This document shows positions 9,629-20,562 of a stretch of 64,000 bases of DNA, piece by piece (the first letter of the stretch is position 1; each line of letters opens with the position of its first letter). Below the pieces are notes generated by a model. It was not told where the DNA came from and ran no database searches. It saw nothing but the letters and a program-made list of their open reading frames with translations. The DNA lies in assembly GCA_028673005.1 (NCBI GenBank), contig CM054116.1, positions 24,963,840 to 25,027,839 of the forward strand, given 5' to 3'. The position numbers and the translations under genes were made by a program. Source of the DNA: Tanypteryx hageni (taxonomy: Eukaryota > Arthropoda > Insecta > Odonata > Petaluridae).

Positions 9629-11932
9629 CTAATCTTCGGTCTTTTTTTGTAATTCATCTAATATGTCTTTGGGGAGCAATTCCATTTCCCTATAAATGTT
9701 GAGGAGCGCTAAACCATTCAGTCTTTCCTGTCCCATGGAATTACGCAAGTACGTTTTCATTCTTCTTAACGTTGCTGTGATAGTTGATACCGGCAGTGTT
9801 GCAAATATTTTTAATAAATAATGAATGTTTGGATATATATTTTGATTGCATTGCATTAATGCTTCTAATGCATTTGTAGGGGGTATCCTGTTTTCGTACC
9901 GTTTTTGCCAAAGCTTTAGTTCACTCTCTAAGACTGAATCGCATACTTCCACGGAATAAAATTTTGCCAAAGTTGATAGGCTATCTACGTCTGATGTAGA
10001 ACTGCATCCTTTTGGAAGGAGGCACATGAAGGATTTTAAAATACTTTTATGAGCCAAGAATCTCGTCTCTAATTGTGTCACAAGACAATCCAAAAATGGA
10101 ATAAACATAGATCGCCTGTAATAAACTTCCGCTGATTCAGTAGGAATATTATTTCTATTTTTTTGATATTTCGATATCCTCGGTATTGTAATTTCAACCC
10201 CAAAATCTCCTACTTTTTCTATTGCCTCTTTGAAAATATTTGCAAAGTTTGTATCAGCGTTTTCTCGGATACATTTTAGAGCAGATGTTACATCTTCAAC
10301 GAGATGTATTACGGAAATTAAGTCAATGTTTTCACTTTGTAATACTCTACTTAATGGCAGCGTATAACTGTACAGTTTTTGTATTCTATACAAAGACACC
10401 AAAAATTTTCCTTGGAATGCATTCTGAAGAATCTGTGCTGTAGATGGTGTCTTTGTCATTCCAGTCACTTATTTCTTCGAGCGCTAAGTAAATTGCATCT
10501 AAAAGTTCCACCATTACCATGACAGAATCATGACGCTCTATCCATCTAGTTGGGCACATCTGCTTCAATCGTAGATGCCTACAATTGGGAATACACTCGC
10601 TAATTTTTTTGATAATATATTTAATCGCTTTGGAGTGTTAAAAAAAGTGTATGATTTTTCAATAATTCCTAAGCAACTCCTAATATCTTGATTATTTGCA
10701 CTGTTTCCAATGGCTAAATTTAAACAATGCGAAGTGCAATGTACATATACATATACAACAACAGCTCCTGTTGTATATGTGCCTGAACACCTTCAAATTT
10801 GCCACTCATGGAAGCAGCACCATCATACCCCTGACCTCAAAGGTAGGAAATATCAATAACAAATTTTAGTAAACTATCTATAATGGTAGAAGCCATACCT
10901 TTTCCACTAGTGTCAATAACTGGAACAAACTGTAAAAATTTCTCGCAAACTCTAATTTCCTTATCTACGTATCTTACGCATAATGTCAATTGCTCAGTTG
11001 TTGAAATGTCTGTTGTTTCATCTGCTAAAATAGCAAAACATTTTGCATCATTTACTTCTTTAACAAGTCTTTTCAGAATCAAATCATTACAAATTTCTAT
11101 TATTTGGTTTTGGATGTTGGCGCTTAAATAGGTACTGTTTCGCCTGCATTGTTTAAAGTGATTTTTTAAATCGGTGTCACCAGCTTCTAGCCTTGCTCTA
11201 AGGATTGCATGGAAATTACCTTCATTTTTCTCAGGCTTTTTATCAATGTTAAACTCTCCAGAATCCACATGACCTCGTAGTGCAATACCTTGCTGTCCAC
11301 ATAACATTATAGTCATGATTATGGGTTCCAAGCATTTCCGATTCTCGATAACTTGTTTCATTCTCATCGTATCGAGCTGTTTGTCGATAGGTATTATTTT
11401 GCCTGTCACTATATCACATAGGTTTTCATAAGAACATAATGAATTTGAATGATATAACGCTTTTTCATGAGCTTCAAATGTTTCAACTGCATGTTTCCAA
11501 TTATTGTACCCACTTGATGCGAGTTGACCTAAATGTTGAGATTTACTTTTACCAATTTCTTTTGGCGCGAATAAGCAATAATAAAACAAAAACATATATC
11601 TAGTCTCGAATAAGTAAGCCACTCATATCTGTGCAACCATTGCAATTGAAATTTTCTTTTCTTTCCATTTTTTCAGTCATATATGGAAATGGAAAAAGAT
11701 CATCTGGTTTCCGCAAATTCTGTATAAAATCCACTTTATCTTCATTTATAAGTAAGCTCTTGTAAGCCGCGATATCTGATTTAATTAATGTTCCAGTAGT
11801 GTTATTCGATGCAGTCTGCAAGTTTTCACCCGTCTCGGGTGATTTTGATAGGACTATCCTATTTTCCAATTTTGGTTTTTTGGTCAAATACTTGAATATC
11901 GTTCCTATTCCCGACTTTCTTTTATCATCCAT
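9629..11932 (-). pseudogene. hAT transposase, TTF/ZMYM1-like type, frameshifted
   Basis: The reading order is from 11932 leftward. It opens MDDKRKSGIGTIFKYLTKKP, a typical N-terminus of this group. A broken TTF zinc-finger region follows around 11560-11600. The DUF4371-like part comes next (QQGIALRGHVDSGEFN; FAILADETTDISTTEQLTLC, the catalytic-Asp neighbourhood). Then come PTRWIERHDSV and a C-terminal hAT dimerisation domain (TLPVSTITATLRRMKTYLRN, MGQERLNGLALLNI) ending at 9629. The frame changes near 11610, 10840 and 10450, so no intact protein is encoded. Terminal repeats were not found, although a hAT-like end lies at about 9066. Confidence 0.88.
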
Positions 11933-12289
11933 TACCCCTGTAAATCTTTTTTGAATAAATTATTTCTTATAATTGTAATACTTAGCATGAGAAAAATTAA
12001 TGCTATTGACTTAAAACTTTTAATTTTACAATTTTAAGTGAACTTTTACCTCGTAAATGTAGTGGCCAAATGAGACTAACACTTTTTTCAATGAATAAGA
12101 ACGGCTATTCCGTGGAAACGTGACACCTGGACACAGCTTACTGAAAATATGCACAAATTTTAACCTTTGAAATATATAATAGTTATATTTTCAAATAAAA
12201 ATTTACAGTATTTATTTTTCAACAGTAATATGGAATAACATATTCGCGGGCAGAATAATAAATAATTGAAATTCATATTATCATAAAAA

Positions 12290-12746
12290 ATAATTTGGCG
12301 TGTAATATATGTAATAAAAATAATCAATATAGAAAGATTTTTCCAATCTTTGAATCCAGAATTTGAAATTTTGCTTTTAAAATTAGAAAACAACTTGCAA
12401 AAGAAGCAGAAAACGCAGTCAAGTTTTTAAGAACAAACTAGCCAACGACGATCGATGAATTCACCATTTAAAAGTTTCCGGGTGTACAATTACACAGAAA
12501 AACGCCTATTACTCTCATTCACAGGAAAGTCAAAGTTACTATCCCTGTTTGGACCTTTATCAATTACAAAGACTAGCTGATTATCAATCAGAGGTATTGG
12601 CCACAGACCAATATCACTACAGCTAATTTTACATGATTCTGACTTTTCAAACTGAGTTTCTGTTAAGGATATAGATGAAGCTGATGTGAGTACTGGTAAT
12701 TCTACTAACGGTGTTGTTTCAATGTGTTCTTCTAATAAATGAAATT
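12290..12746 (-). pseudogene. N-terminal fragment of a second hAT transposase (TTF zinc finger)
   Basis: Read leftward from about 12744, the minus strand gives CSDIGLWPIPLIDNQLVFVI and a run ending NRRFSV. After a one-frame change it continues YTRKLLNGEFIDRRWLVCS, then CVFCFFCKLF and NSGFKDWKNL. These are the segments around the TTF-type zinc finger of hAT/ZMYM-type transposases. Two stops and a frame change make it a relic. It is not the missing N-terminus of the neighbouring 9629-11932 copy, which has its own start. Confidence 0.72.
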
Positions 12747-13476
12747 ACGATAACATTTTATTAAAGTTTTTATAAGTTTAATTCAAATTACTTTATCAAA
12801 ATCATCCAGTTACATTACGGAAGGGCTTTCAGTCTCCTAAAGGACATTATTATTAACAAAAAAATTGAACAAAATTCTGCATCATAAAATAATTAGCTTT
12901 ACTTACCAAATACTGCTAATTGGGTACTGTAAAAAGTGGCCGTTTTGGGAAAGTATCCAGGAAAAAGAATTTGTCGGCAACCAAGAACTTCCGAAGCTGT
13001 TCCCTTCGTCTGTAGAGAAACACTCGTGATCAACGTAAAATGTTGAGATCAAACCATGAAAATTAATTATTTCAGAAGAATATTTTAATCACCTTTGCGT
13101 ATTTTCAAACGAATTATCCAGTGTTCAGTCTAAACGAAACATACGAACTTGAACTATTGATGTTGTTTCAAAGAGAAACCAAATAAGACTAATCCTCTCA
13201 AATAGTTTCCCTCTTTCAAAAAGGACTATGAAACATTCCTACATCTGGAAACTATTAAAGGGGTCGTTTCCTTTGGCCCTTTCGTGCGGAGAATTTGTAA
13301 AATTTGTAAAAAAAACTTGAACTTTGAGATTTTCATTTTTTCTAGTCTGTTTTGCACATAATCCTACTGACAAAAAATGTTGTATCTCTAGATCTTTTGC
13401 AAGTGCCTAAACATTAGTATCCTCCTATATATCTAAACTATATTCTTCTTACTTATGATATTTCATTATTAACATA
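12747..13476. other. Non-coding stretch with repeat-family traces
   Basis: No gene seen. 13330-13440 contains GTGCCTAAACATTAGTATCCTCC after a CTAGTCTGTTTTGCACATAATCC-like block. These are the same boundary sequences found in the repeat family of 27749-33632, so this is a diverged fragment of that family. Confidence 0.5.
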
Positions 13477-14034
13477 CCATATATGTCGACCTCAATTTTT
13501 CGGATTGTAAATACACGACTAGACATATTCGCCGTATAAGTTGACCCCCCACTTTTTCACTAAAAAACTTTGAATGAAGAATACGAGGAATTTTATGATT
13601 TTTAAAACCTAAATGTAACCTTTTCCAAAAAATGCAGTGTCGAATTTTGGGTTATTAAATCATTTGTTTAATTTAAGAAAGATCAGTCATATACCATATT
13701 GCCATCTATTGGCGGAATGTATTTCTACTTAACCTTTATTCCTGTAATTGAAAATAGATCGTTTATATTTTAGAGGTTCAGTAATAAAAACAATAGTTAA
13801 AATTTTAATTTTTATTAACTATTAAAAATAATTATCTTAAATCTTCTAAAAATGGAGCAGCTGATTCAAAATGGTGATCACCTATGTCATAAGATGAAGT
13901 GTTTTCATAAATATCAATGTTTTTAATCTGTTATTTAAGGATCACATTTTATATTTGGCATATAAGTCGACCTTAAGTTTTCGAAATATTTTTTGAGCTT
14001 CGAAGGTCGAGTTATATGCCGGCATATACGGTAT
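13477..14034. mobile_element. MITE-like element with GTCGACCT inverted ends
   Basis: The left end reads TACCATATATGTCGACCTCA. The right end, complemented, reads TACCGTATATGCCGGCATAT and then AACTCGACCTTCGAAG. Inner blocks such as CATATAAGTCGACC and CGTATAAGTTGACC repeat the same motif. No coding sequence is present. Non-autonomous elements with this kind of end are usually ascribed to the Tc1/pogo group, but I cannot confirm the superfamily. Confidence 0.5.
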
Positions 14035-14520
14035 ACATACATATATATAGGAGATACTAATATCCAGCACCAACTATGAGCTAGAGAGCTGAAAGTTTCA
14101 GCGTTTGTAGAGTTCATAGAGAAACCTCCAGAAGAAATGGGACCTCTCACCTAAGTGACATGGGTTTGAATCCAGAAATTCCAAATATTGCGTTTTTCCC
14201 CATAAGAAAAGCATTGCGCCATTTTTGTAAATTAATTTCAGGCACATACCGATAAGCTTGAGAAAAGAAATTCTGAGTGTTGCTAGATGGCCGCAGTACC
14301 TATTAGGAATTAGAAACATTTTTCTTAGTGTCTTGGGTTTGACTCCAGATGCCCCGGAATATCTCCCATAAGTTAGCCTGGGGAAAAGTATTCCAGTGTG
14401 TAGACCAATGTAAGAGGAATAGGAAGCTGAAATTTTGCGCAAAACCAACGAGAAAAATTGGACATTTCAAAATTGTTTATTTTTAGGGTTTTTACCCCAT
14501 TTGTACATTAAAGTTTAATG
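14035..14520. repeat. Dispersed repeat, unit B (diverged copy)
   Basis: From GGAGATACTAATATCCAGCA through GTGTCTTGGGTTTGACTCC to GTGTAGACCAATG this stretch matches 29350-29755 and its inverted copy 31745-32150, with many differences. It is an older copy of the same unit. The open frames here exist only because of the repeat. Confidence 0.7.
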
Positions 14521-16254
14521 ATTTTATCACGGAAAATATTTGCCGTAGGTATGAGCTTTTGCAAACATTTTGTTGCAAATTCTATCTTCTGTATGGATAA
14601 ATTTTTTAATCCATGCCTTGCAGGTCATATAAGAGCAAGGGAATGCAATTCTTGATTGCTATATGTAATTTCTACAATTATTACATATTAACAATTTTTA
14701 TCTCAAACTATTATTAATCGTTTGTACGTGCTGTTGTGGACTTGATTGTAGCAAATTGTGTCCTCTCACCAAATAAAATTTTTAATCTATACCTTACAGA
14801 TCATATAAGAGCGATTTATCCTTCTCAAGACATCACATTTTATGTTAATACATCATAGCATTGTATCATGCCTTCTGCCCGTTCCACAACCTCCCTAGGT
14901 GTGCTTGCCTCTCCTCCTCCACCCTCCCCTTCGCGGAATGAGATGTTTCGCTGTGAGGTTGTTCGCTGCCCATGTTAATGAATTTTTAGTGTAACGGGAA
15001 GAATAGGCTGAATCGATTTCAAGGAAATTTGGTATATCAAATCTTCACATAAATACATTACGTGTCTGGAATTTTGTGCCTGAACTATCCAGCAGAAGTG
15101 TATATTGCAACTTGAAACATTTGTTTTCATGATTCCGGAATAAATAAGCCCAACCGGTTTAAAATAAATTTGTTAAATATAATCTTCTAACAAATGCATG
15201 AATAAATGTTGTATTAGGACAGCATTGAGGCAGCAGGGTTACCCTATTTGTAATTTTAGGCACGCCTTCTTTGTTATTTTCACACTTGTGTCGCAATAAA
15301 CTTGATGTTCCCAGCTTCCTATTATCATAATGGTAAACATTTTACAACTACTGCAAGCGATTGCCTTCGAAATCAGTTTGCCCTTTTCATCTAAAATTTC
15401 ACGGAACCTTTTCCCAAATTTTGGATTTGGTATTTTCTTTTCTTCATAGAGTGTACTCTAACTTCAAAAGCTTCCTTCTTATCTGATCAGTATTCATTGC
15501 TTAAATCTGAAGCGCAGATAAAAGTAATATTTCGATTAAAATTAAGATTTATAATTGACAGATGCATTAACTTATAACTGACCGTTCAATCAGCTGGTAT
15601 TGGTTCCTTTTAAGGATGTGGTATATTGATATTCTGTCACAAAATCCAAGATTTAGTTAGTTAGTTAGATAACTAACCAATGTAATTTTATAAAATAACT
15701 GTCATTCCTTTCTCTTGCAAACAAAGTATAAAGTAATACAACTCACACGCGATTATTTGATGAAAAAATACTATATATTTGAACGTTAAATAACATATAA
15801 GGAATGCTGATAGGCACTCTTATATGTAACCACGTCTCTTCAAAAGCGAATTCACAAAGATGTTACTTGCATGAATGAGCAAATCCAACTGGTTAAAAGG
15901 GACAGTTCTTGCACAAACCAATCCATCATAATTACATTGTACTACATAATTCCCCTCTTCACTCTTTCTCACCCCCCCTCCCCACATTCTCTTCTACTAA
16001 ACGAAATCGACCATCGTTTGTCTATTGCAACTTTGTATTTATTTATATAATAAAAGGAATCGTTTTTCATCAGACACTTTTTTTGACACATGATACACAA
16101 AGTCTGCGATCTGCCGACCTGCATAAATTGCAAATTTGTATCTCCCTATATAATGCTACTTCTGACCGCGAGGGTGGGCTTTACTAGCAGTAAAAGGTGT
16201 GTGAAAAGTTCCTGTGCCTACATTGGCGAGGCAAATTGAATTGGAGTTAAAACT
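14521..16254. other. Non-coding AT-rich stretch
   Basis: No protein domain is recognised. The area has short duplications such as TCATATAAGAGC at about 14627 and 14801 (with AATTTTTTAATC/AAATTTTTAATC before them), and the direct repeat TTAGTTAGTTAG at 15655-15666. Otherwise I see nothing in it. Confidence 0.4.
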
Positions 16255-16405
16255 AGTTTTCGTACTCACTCTTGACCCGCACCGGTGCCTTTTGTGTCTG
16301 AACCCGACCCATACCCGCATGGAAGCACTATATACCCAACCCGCAACTTTTGCTGCGGGTACCCGCTGGTCGGGCCAGGTAAACTGTGGGTATGCAGGGC
16401 TCTAA
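16255..16405. repeat. Short GC-rich repeat with GGGTACCCGC blocks
   Basis: A run with repeated ACCCGCA, ACCCGACC and CGGGTACCCGC motifs ends GCAGGGCTCTAATG. It looks like the end of a short non-autonomous element of a type common in arthropods. No target duplication was found, so the identity is tentative. Confidence 0.3.
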
Positions 16406-16532
16406 TGTAAAAATAAATTTATTTATTCCTTGTATTGTGGCAGCCCTGCCTTCTATATCTATACAAAAAGTCTAAATTTTGTTATTTTATGTTGCATGCC
16501 TCTTTCAAACAAAATATTTTTGTAATTAGTTA

Positions 16533-17060
16533 ACCCTTTCAGACCTGAATTAATTTTGTGTGTGGAAAAAATTATTTTTTCATGTTTTTCACATGTTTAG
16601 GAATTACTTCTTTGAAATATATTTTTTTTATTTTTTCCTATGATATTTTAATTTTGTTTCGAAATGTCCAATATATTGGACATTGTCACAATGGTAACCC
16701 TCTAAATTTTGTTTAAATTCATATATTTTCTAGCTCGAATAATATTTATTTTTAGAAGGAAAAACTTTTGTAATTCAGGGGTACATTGTCCAAGGCCAGC
16801 CCAAACATTTTCTGACTTGTTTAAAAATAATTCAGACCTCTTCTATACTTCCGAATGTTGAGTGAGGCCTGTCGACTTCTACGGGTTTAAACTTCAAGGA
16901 AAGATCATAAATTCAGGGGCATATTTTCCAAGGCTGGCCCTGAAATTTCTTTGGCTTGCTTGAAGAGAATTCAGTCCCCTTCTACAGAATTATTGACTGT
17001 TGTATGAAGCCTGTCGACTTCTACGGGTTTGCACTTGGAAAAGAGGTCAAAAATAGTTTT
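16533..17060. repeat. piggyBac-like terminus followed by a duplicated segment
   Basis: TTAACCCTTTCAGACCTGAA at 16533 has the TTAA + CCCTTT form of piggyBac-type ends. A CCAATATATTGG hairpin follows at 16669-16680. Two roughly 145-bp segments then repeat in tandem: GGGGTACATTGTCCAAGGCC ... CTGTCGACTTCTACGGGTTT at about 16778-16890, and GGGGCATATTTTCCAAGGCT ... CTGTCGACTTCTACGGGTTT at about 16915-17030. No transposase and no matching right end were found. Confidence 0.45.
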
Positions 17061-17276
17061 TATTTTTGAAAACTATAGTTTAATTATCTTACATGATTAA
17101 GAGACGAAAGCAAAGTAATAATAGCGAAAATTACAACAGATGGAATACAAAGAATTAATTTATATGCAAGAAAAATAATTAGCTGTCTCAATGGCTTTAT
17201 GAAAAAATTCTAATTAGGTCCATGTACAGGTATGGCCAATAAAATCAGACCAGCTGTTTGTCTAATATATGAGGAA

Positions 17277-17327
17277 GAGCAGCAGCAGCAGCAGCAAAAG
17301 CAGCAGCAGAAGCAGCAGTAGCAGTAA
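17277..17327 (+). repeat. (CAG)n-rich run at the 5' end of the Jockey-like element
   Basis: AGCAGCAGCAGCAGCAGCAA followed by AAGCAGCAGCAGAAGCAGCA and AGTAGCAGTAA. Because it starts right after the 12-bp target duplication it belongs to the inserted element, not to the target. Confidence 0.8.
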
Positions 17328-19170
17328 TCTTTTCTTGTTTAGGTCTTTCCTAGGCGAAACGTTCATCTCTGTGGTATTAGCTCCCACCAGTGGCAGGCTC
17401 ACAGAGAGTGATCGGCGGCAAGTCAGTAGATTGCCGTAGGTGTCATCAGGCAGACGGAGAGTTCAGGCGCGGATTTTTAGTAGAGTAAGGGACATAGCCC
17501 CCGCCAGTGGCAAGCGCCTTACTCGAAAGACTTCCCCTGCTCTTCCAACAGGCCCCTAACAGGGTATTTTCTCACGGTCCTCCGGGAACGGCGAGCATAG
17601 GGACGACTCAGAAGGCGCGTTGTGAGGCCCCGCCAGCGGTAACCTCCCCCGCGAACCACTGAGCCGAAGAGGGCTTGCCCTCATATTTTAGTAAGCGTCC
17701 AAACGGCCTTTTCAGGGCCATATACTACAGTCCATCAGACTGTAGTGTTAGTTTAGGGTTAATCCCACCCCAGCTCCCACCTCCCTCCCACTTTTCGGTC
17801 GATCACATTGCAGCAGGGGATAGGCTAACTGAGAACCTCACCCGCCGTCATCGGTAACGGACGCACTCGTCTTACTCCATCTTTTCTCTTTTTTTTTCAA
17901 GAAACCCCTATTTTTTAGCTAGGACATCCCTAATATAGTGTATATTTTTACTGTGTAACTATCCTATCCCTCACCCTTCCCTTCTCCCAAACAATAAAAG
18001 ATCACCTACCTTCCCCACCCTCTCATTTTATTTTTCCATTTTTTCCATAGTAGATAAATAAACTTAGTATTAAATTTTTGTTACCCTCATTTAAAATAAA
18101 TTAGCACTTTCGGGACTAAGTAAACTACCCGTTAGAAAGTTACTCGCACCTTACACTCGTTATAATTATCCCCTTAAGGGAATAAAAAGGACCTTTTCAG
18201 GGCCAAAAACGTGATTTATTTTTTAGTTCAAAATTAATTAATTCTTTCAGCTTTCCTTACTTATCTTCATTTTTAGCGTGGTTATTTTGCGCGGTTTATT
18301 TTGCATATTTTTTAACTATAAATTTCCTTTAGTATATTCCCATTGAAAAATAGCATTATTTCACTAATATCATCTTTTCGTAAATTTATCTTAGCTTAGT
18401 TTTTATCCATTTTGCACGGTTTATTTTTGCGTGTTGTAATTATAATTTTTTCTTAGTATAGTCCCATTTTGATAATATCTCTAATATACTTCTTTTTATC
18501 TTAGCTCAGTTTTTATCCGTTCTTTGCGCGGTTTATTTTTTGCAATAATTATCCCCCTAAGGGAATAAAGGGACCTTTTCAGGGCCAAAAAACGTGATTT
18601 ATTTTAGTAATTTCTCAATTCAAAATTAAATAATAATAAGTATTACAGCTTTCTTTATTTATCTTCAGTTTTAGCGTGTTTATTTTGCGTGTTTTTATCC
18701 ACGTTAGCTACAATTTTTCATTAGTATTTTCCCATATATTATTTCAAAAATATAATTTTAACATACTTTCATTCGTAAATCTTTCCAACTTTCCATTCAG
18801 ATTTCTTGCCTTTTTAGAAATAACCTTACTTAATATCTTTTTTTAGTTCGGCTCTTAGCTGTAAAAAAATATAATAATAAACTTACTTTTCAGGTTCGCT
18901 AAAAAATTCCTTCCCTCTCTTAAATTTATTTTACGCGTAGCACAGCCCCTTCTGGGCCACACCCCCTCAGGGTAAATAAAAACGGCCTTTTCAGGGCCAT
19001 AAGCCCATTCGGCCGAGAATTCATTTTTAACTACAATAATATTACTTTCATCTTTTTTTTAGGCTCCCCACTAATTAAACCTTATTCCCCTTTCTTAGAT
19101 TTAGAATTATTTCCGCTCCTACGATTTTCATTCAGTGTCATATAATAAAAAAGTAGCCCGGCCATCAAAG
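17328..19170 (+). other. 5' UTR of the Jockey-like element, with internal repeats
   Basis: Non-coding leader. A GCCAGYGGYA-type motif occurs three times (about 17386, 17502 and 17631). A unit of about 380 bp is present twice in tandem, starting near 18164 and 18545 with CCCCTTAAGGGAATAAA and CCCCCTAAGGGAATAAA. The phrase CTTTTCAGGGCCA appears four times (about 17708, 18194, 18573 and 18974). Such repeats may be promoter or translation-control units, as in other non-LTR leaders, but this is inference. Confidence 0.65.
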
Positions 19171-20532
19171 ATGAGCGATAGAGCGGGTTATGATTTACGA
19201 TCGTTACAGAAGCCCCAGGAGGACGCGGACGGCTTCCGCGAGGTACGGCGGAGAAAGAAGAGGAGATCCACGTCCTCTTCATCCACCAACTCCTCCACCT
19301 CTACCTCCCCCACAAACCAAGTTTCCCCAGCATCCCCCGACTCCCCAACCCGGAAACCCCAACGACCCCCCACCACCATTCCCACCTCCCCCGTGAGATC
19401 CAGCAGACCTACCACACCAACCGCCTCTACCTCCACCGCCATCCCCTCTGCCTCCACCGCCTTCACCTTCACCGCAGCACCACCACCCCAAGCACCCGCC
19501 CCCACGCGGTCAAACCCTTCCCGGCCATCCCAACAACCCTCTGCTCCTCGACCCGCCCACCCAGTCTGGATCCTCATCGAGGATCTCCCTGCCGACCTAA
19601 CCCAGAAAGCCCTATTCCGGACCGTCCTGCGCCTGTTCTTCTTTATTGTTTCAGGCGAGGTGATGCTCTTCCGAGCAGAGAGGAAGGCAAGGATCAAGAT
19701 CGCGGCAGACCTCGCAGAGACGATTTTGAGGGAGAGGAGGAAGTTGGAGGAGGCGCTGGGGAAGCCCCTCAAGTTGTCCAGCACTGCCCGAAGCCCGAGA
19801 GAGCGGACGGCCTACGCGACCGACTTTACGTTCGTCATCCGCGGTGTCGACCAGGAGACGGACTTGGAGGACGTAGAAGCGGCCCTACAAAGGGCCGGGG
19901 TAAGCTACAGTAAGCTCTGGAGAATCCAGGCCAGAGCTACAGGTAGGCCCACGAATCTAATCAAAGTGGTGTCGTCCTCGCAAGAGGCAATAAAGACTTT
20001 GTTGCAGGGCGGAATCAGGATCTTCGGCCGACCCCACACCTGCAAGCCCTCCCGACCCCCCCCCCCCCCAGCGCAACCAACCCAGTGCGGAAGATGTCAA
20101 AGCTTCCAGCACGCCACGAGGGAATGCCGAGCCGACATGAAATGATCCAGGTGTGGGAAACCCCACCGCGTAGGTCAGTGCGATGCTGAGAGGCTCCGGT
20201 GCGCCAACTGCGGAGGGGAACACCACGCCGGTGATTGGTCTTGCCCCAACAGGCCCAAGGAGCCGACCTCCCTCCAGACCACCGTGCCGCTGACCATCGC
20301 CCCAGAGGAGGAAGACGCAGAGAGGACGAAGGACCCAGCGGAGTGCGTGAGCGTCAAGGACCTCATCCGGTTTGTCGCCATCATCGTGACGAACGCGCAC
20401 CCGGCAGAGAGGACGACGATGGGCCGGCTGCTGGACCAGGCGGCCACCAGCGTTTTCGGACAGGGAGTACATTTGAATTATAACAGGAATATGCTCCATC
20501 CGACAATAACTTACGCTTCCCTTTTTCAGTAA
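19171..20532 (+). pseudogene. ORF1 (gag-like, three CCHC zinc knuckles), one internal stop
   Basis: The ATG at 19171 opens MSDRAGYDLRSLQKPQEDAD; the frame is also open upstream but has no other ATG. A long Ser/Thr/Pro-rich N-terminal part is followed by a globular region (HPVWILIEDLPADLTQKAL ...) typical of Jockey-type gag. The C-terminal half has three zinc knuckles: CGRCQSFQHATREC, then CGKPHRVGQC, then CANCGGEHHAGDWSC. A single TGA at 20143-20145 sits exactly at the first Cys of the second knuckle, and the same frame then runs on to TAA at 20532, so only one base change separates it from an intact frame. The protein would bind element RNA in ribonucleoprotein particles. ORF2 starts 30 bp downstream. 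Confidence 0.85.
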
Positions 20533-20562
20533 TCCCCTAAGGTCCAGACCACCCCAACAAAA

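Noticed and set aside
15909..16187. A 92-residue frame as a gene
   Set aside because: Low-complexity composition from C/T-rich DNA; no recognisable motif.
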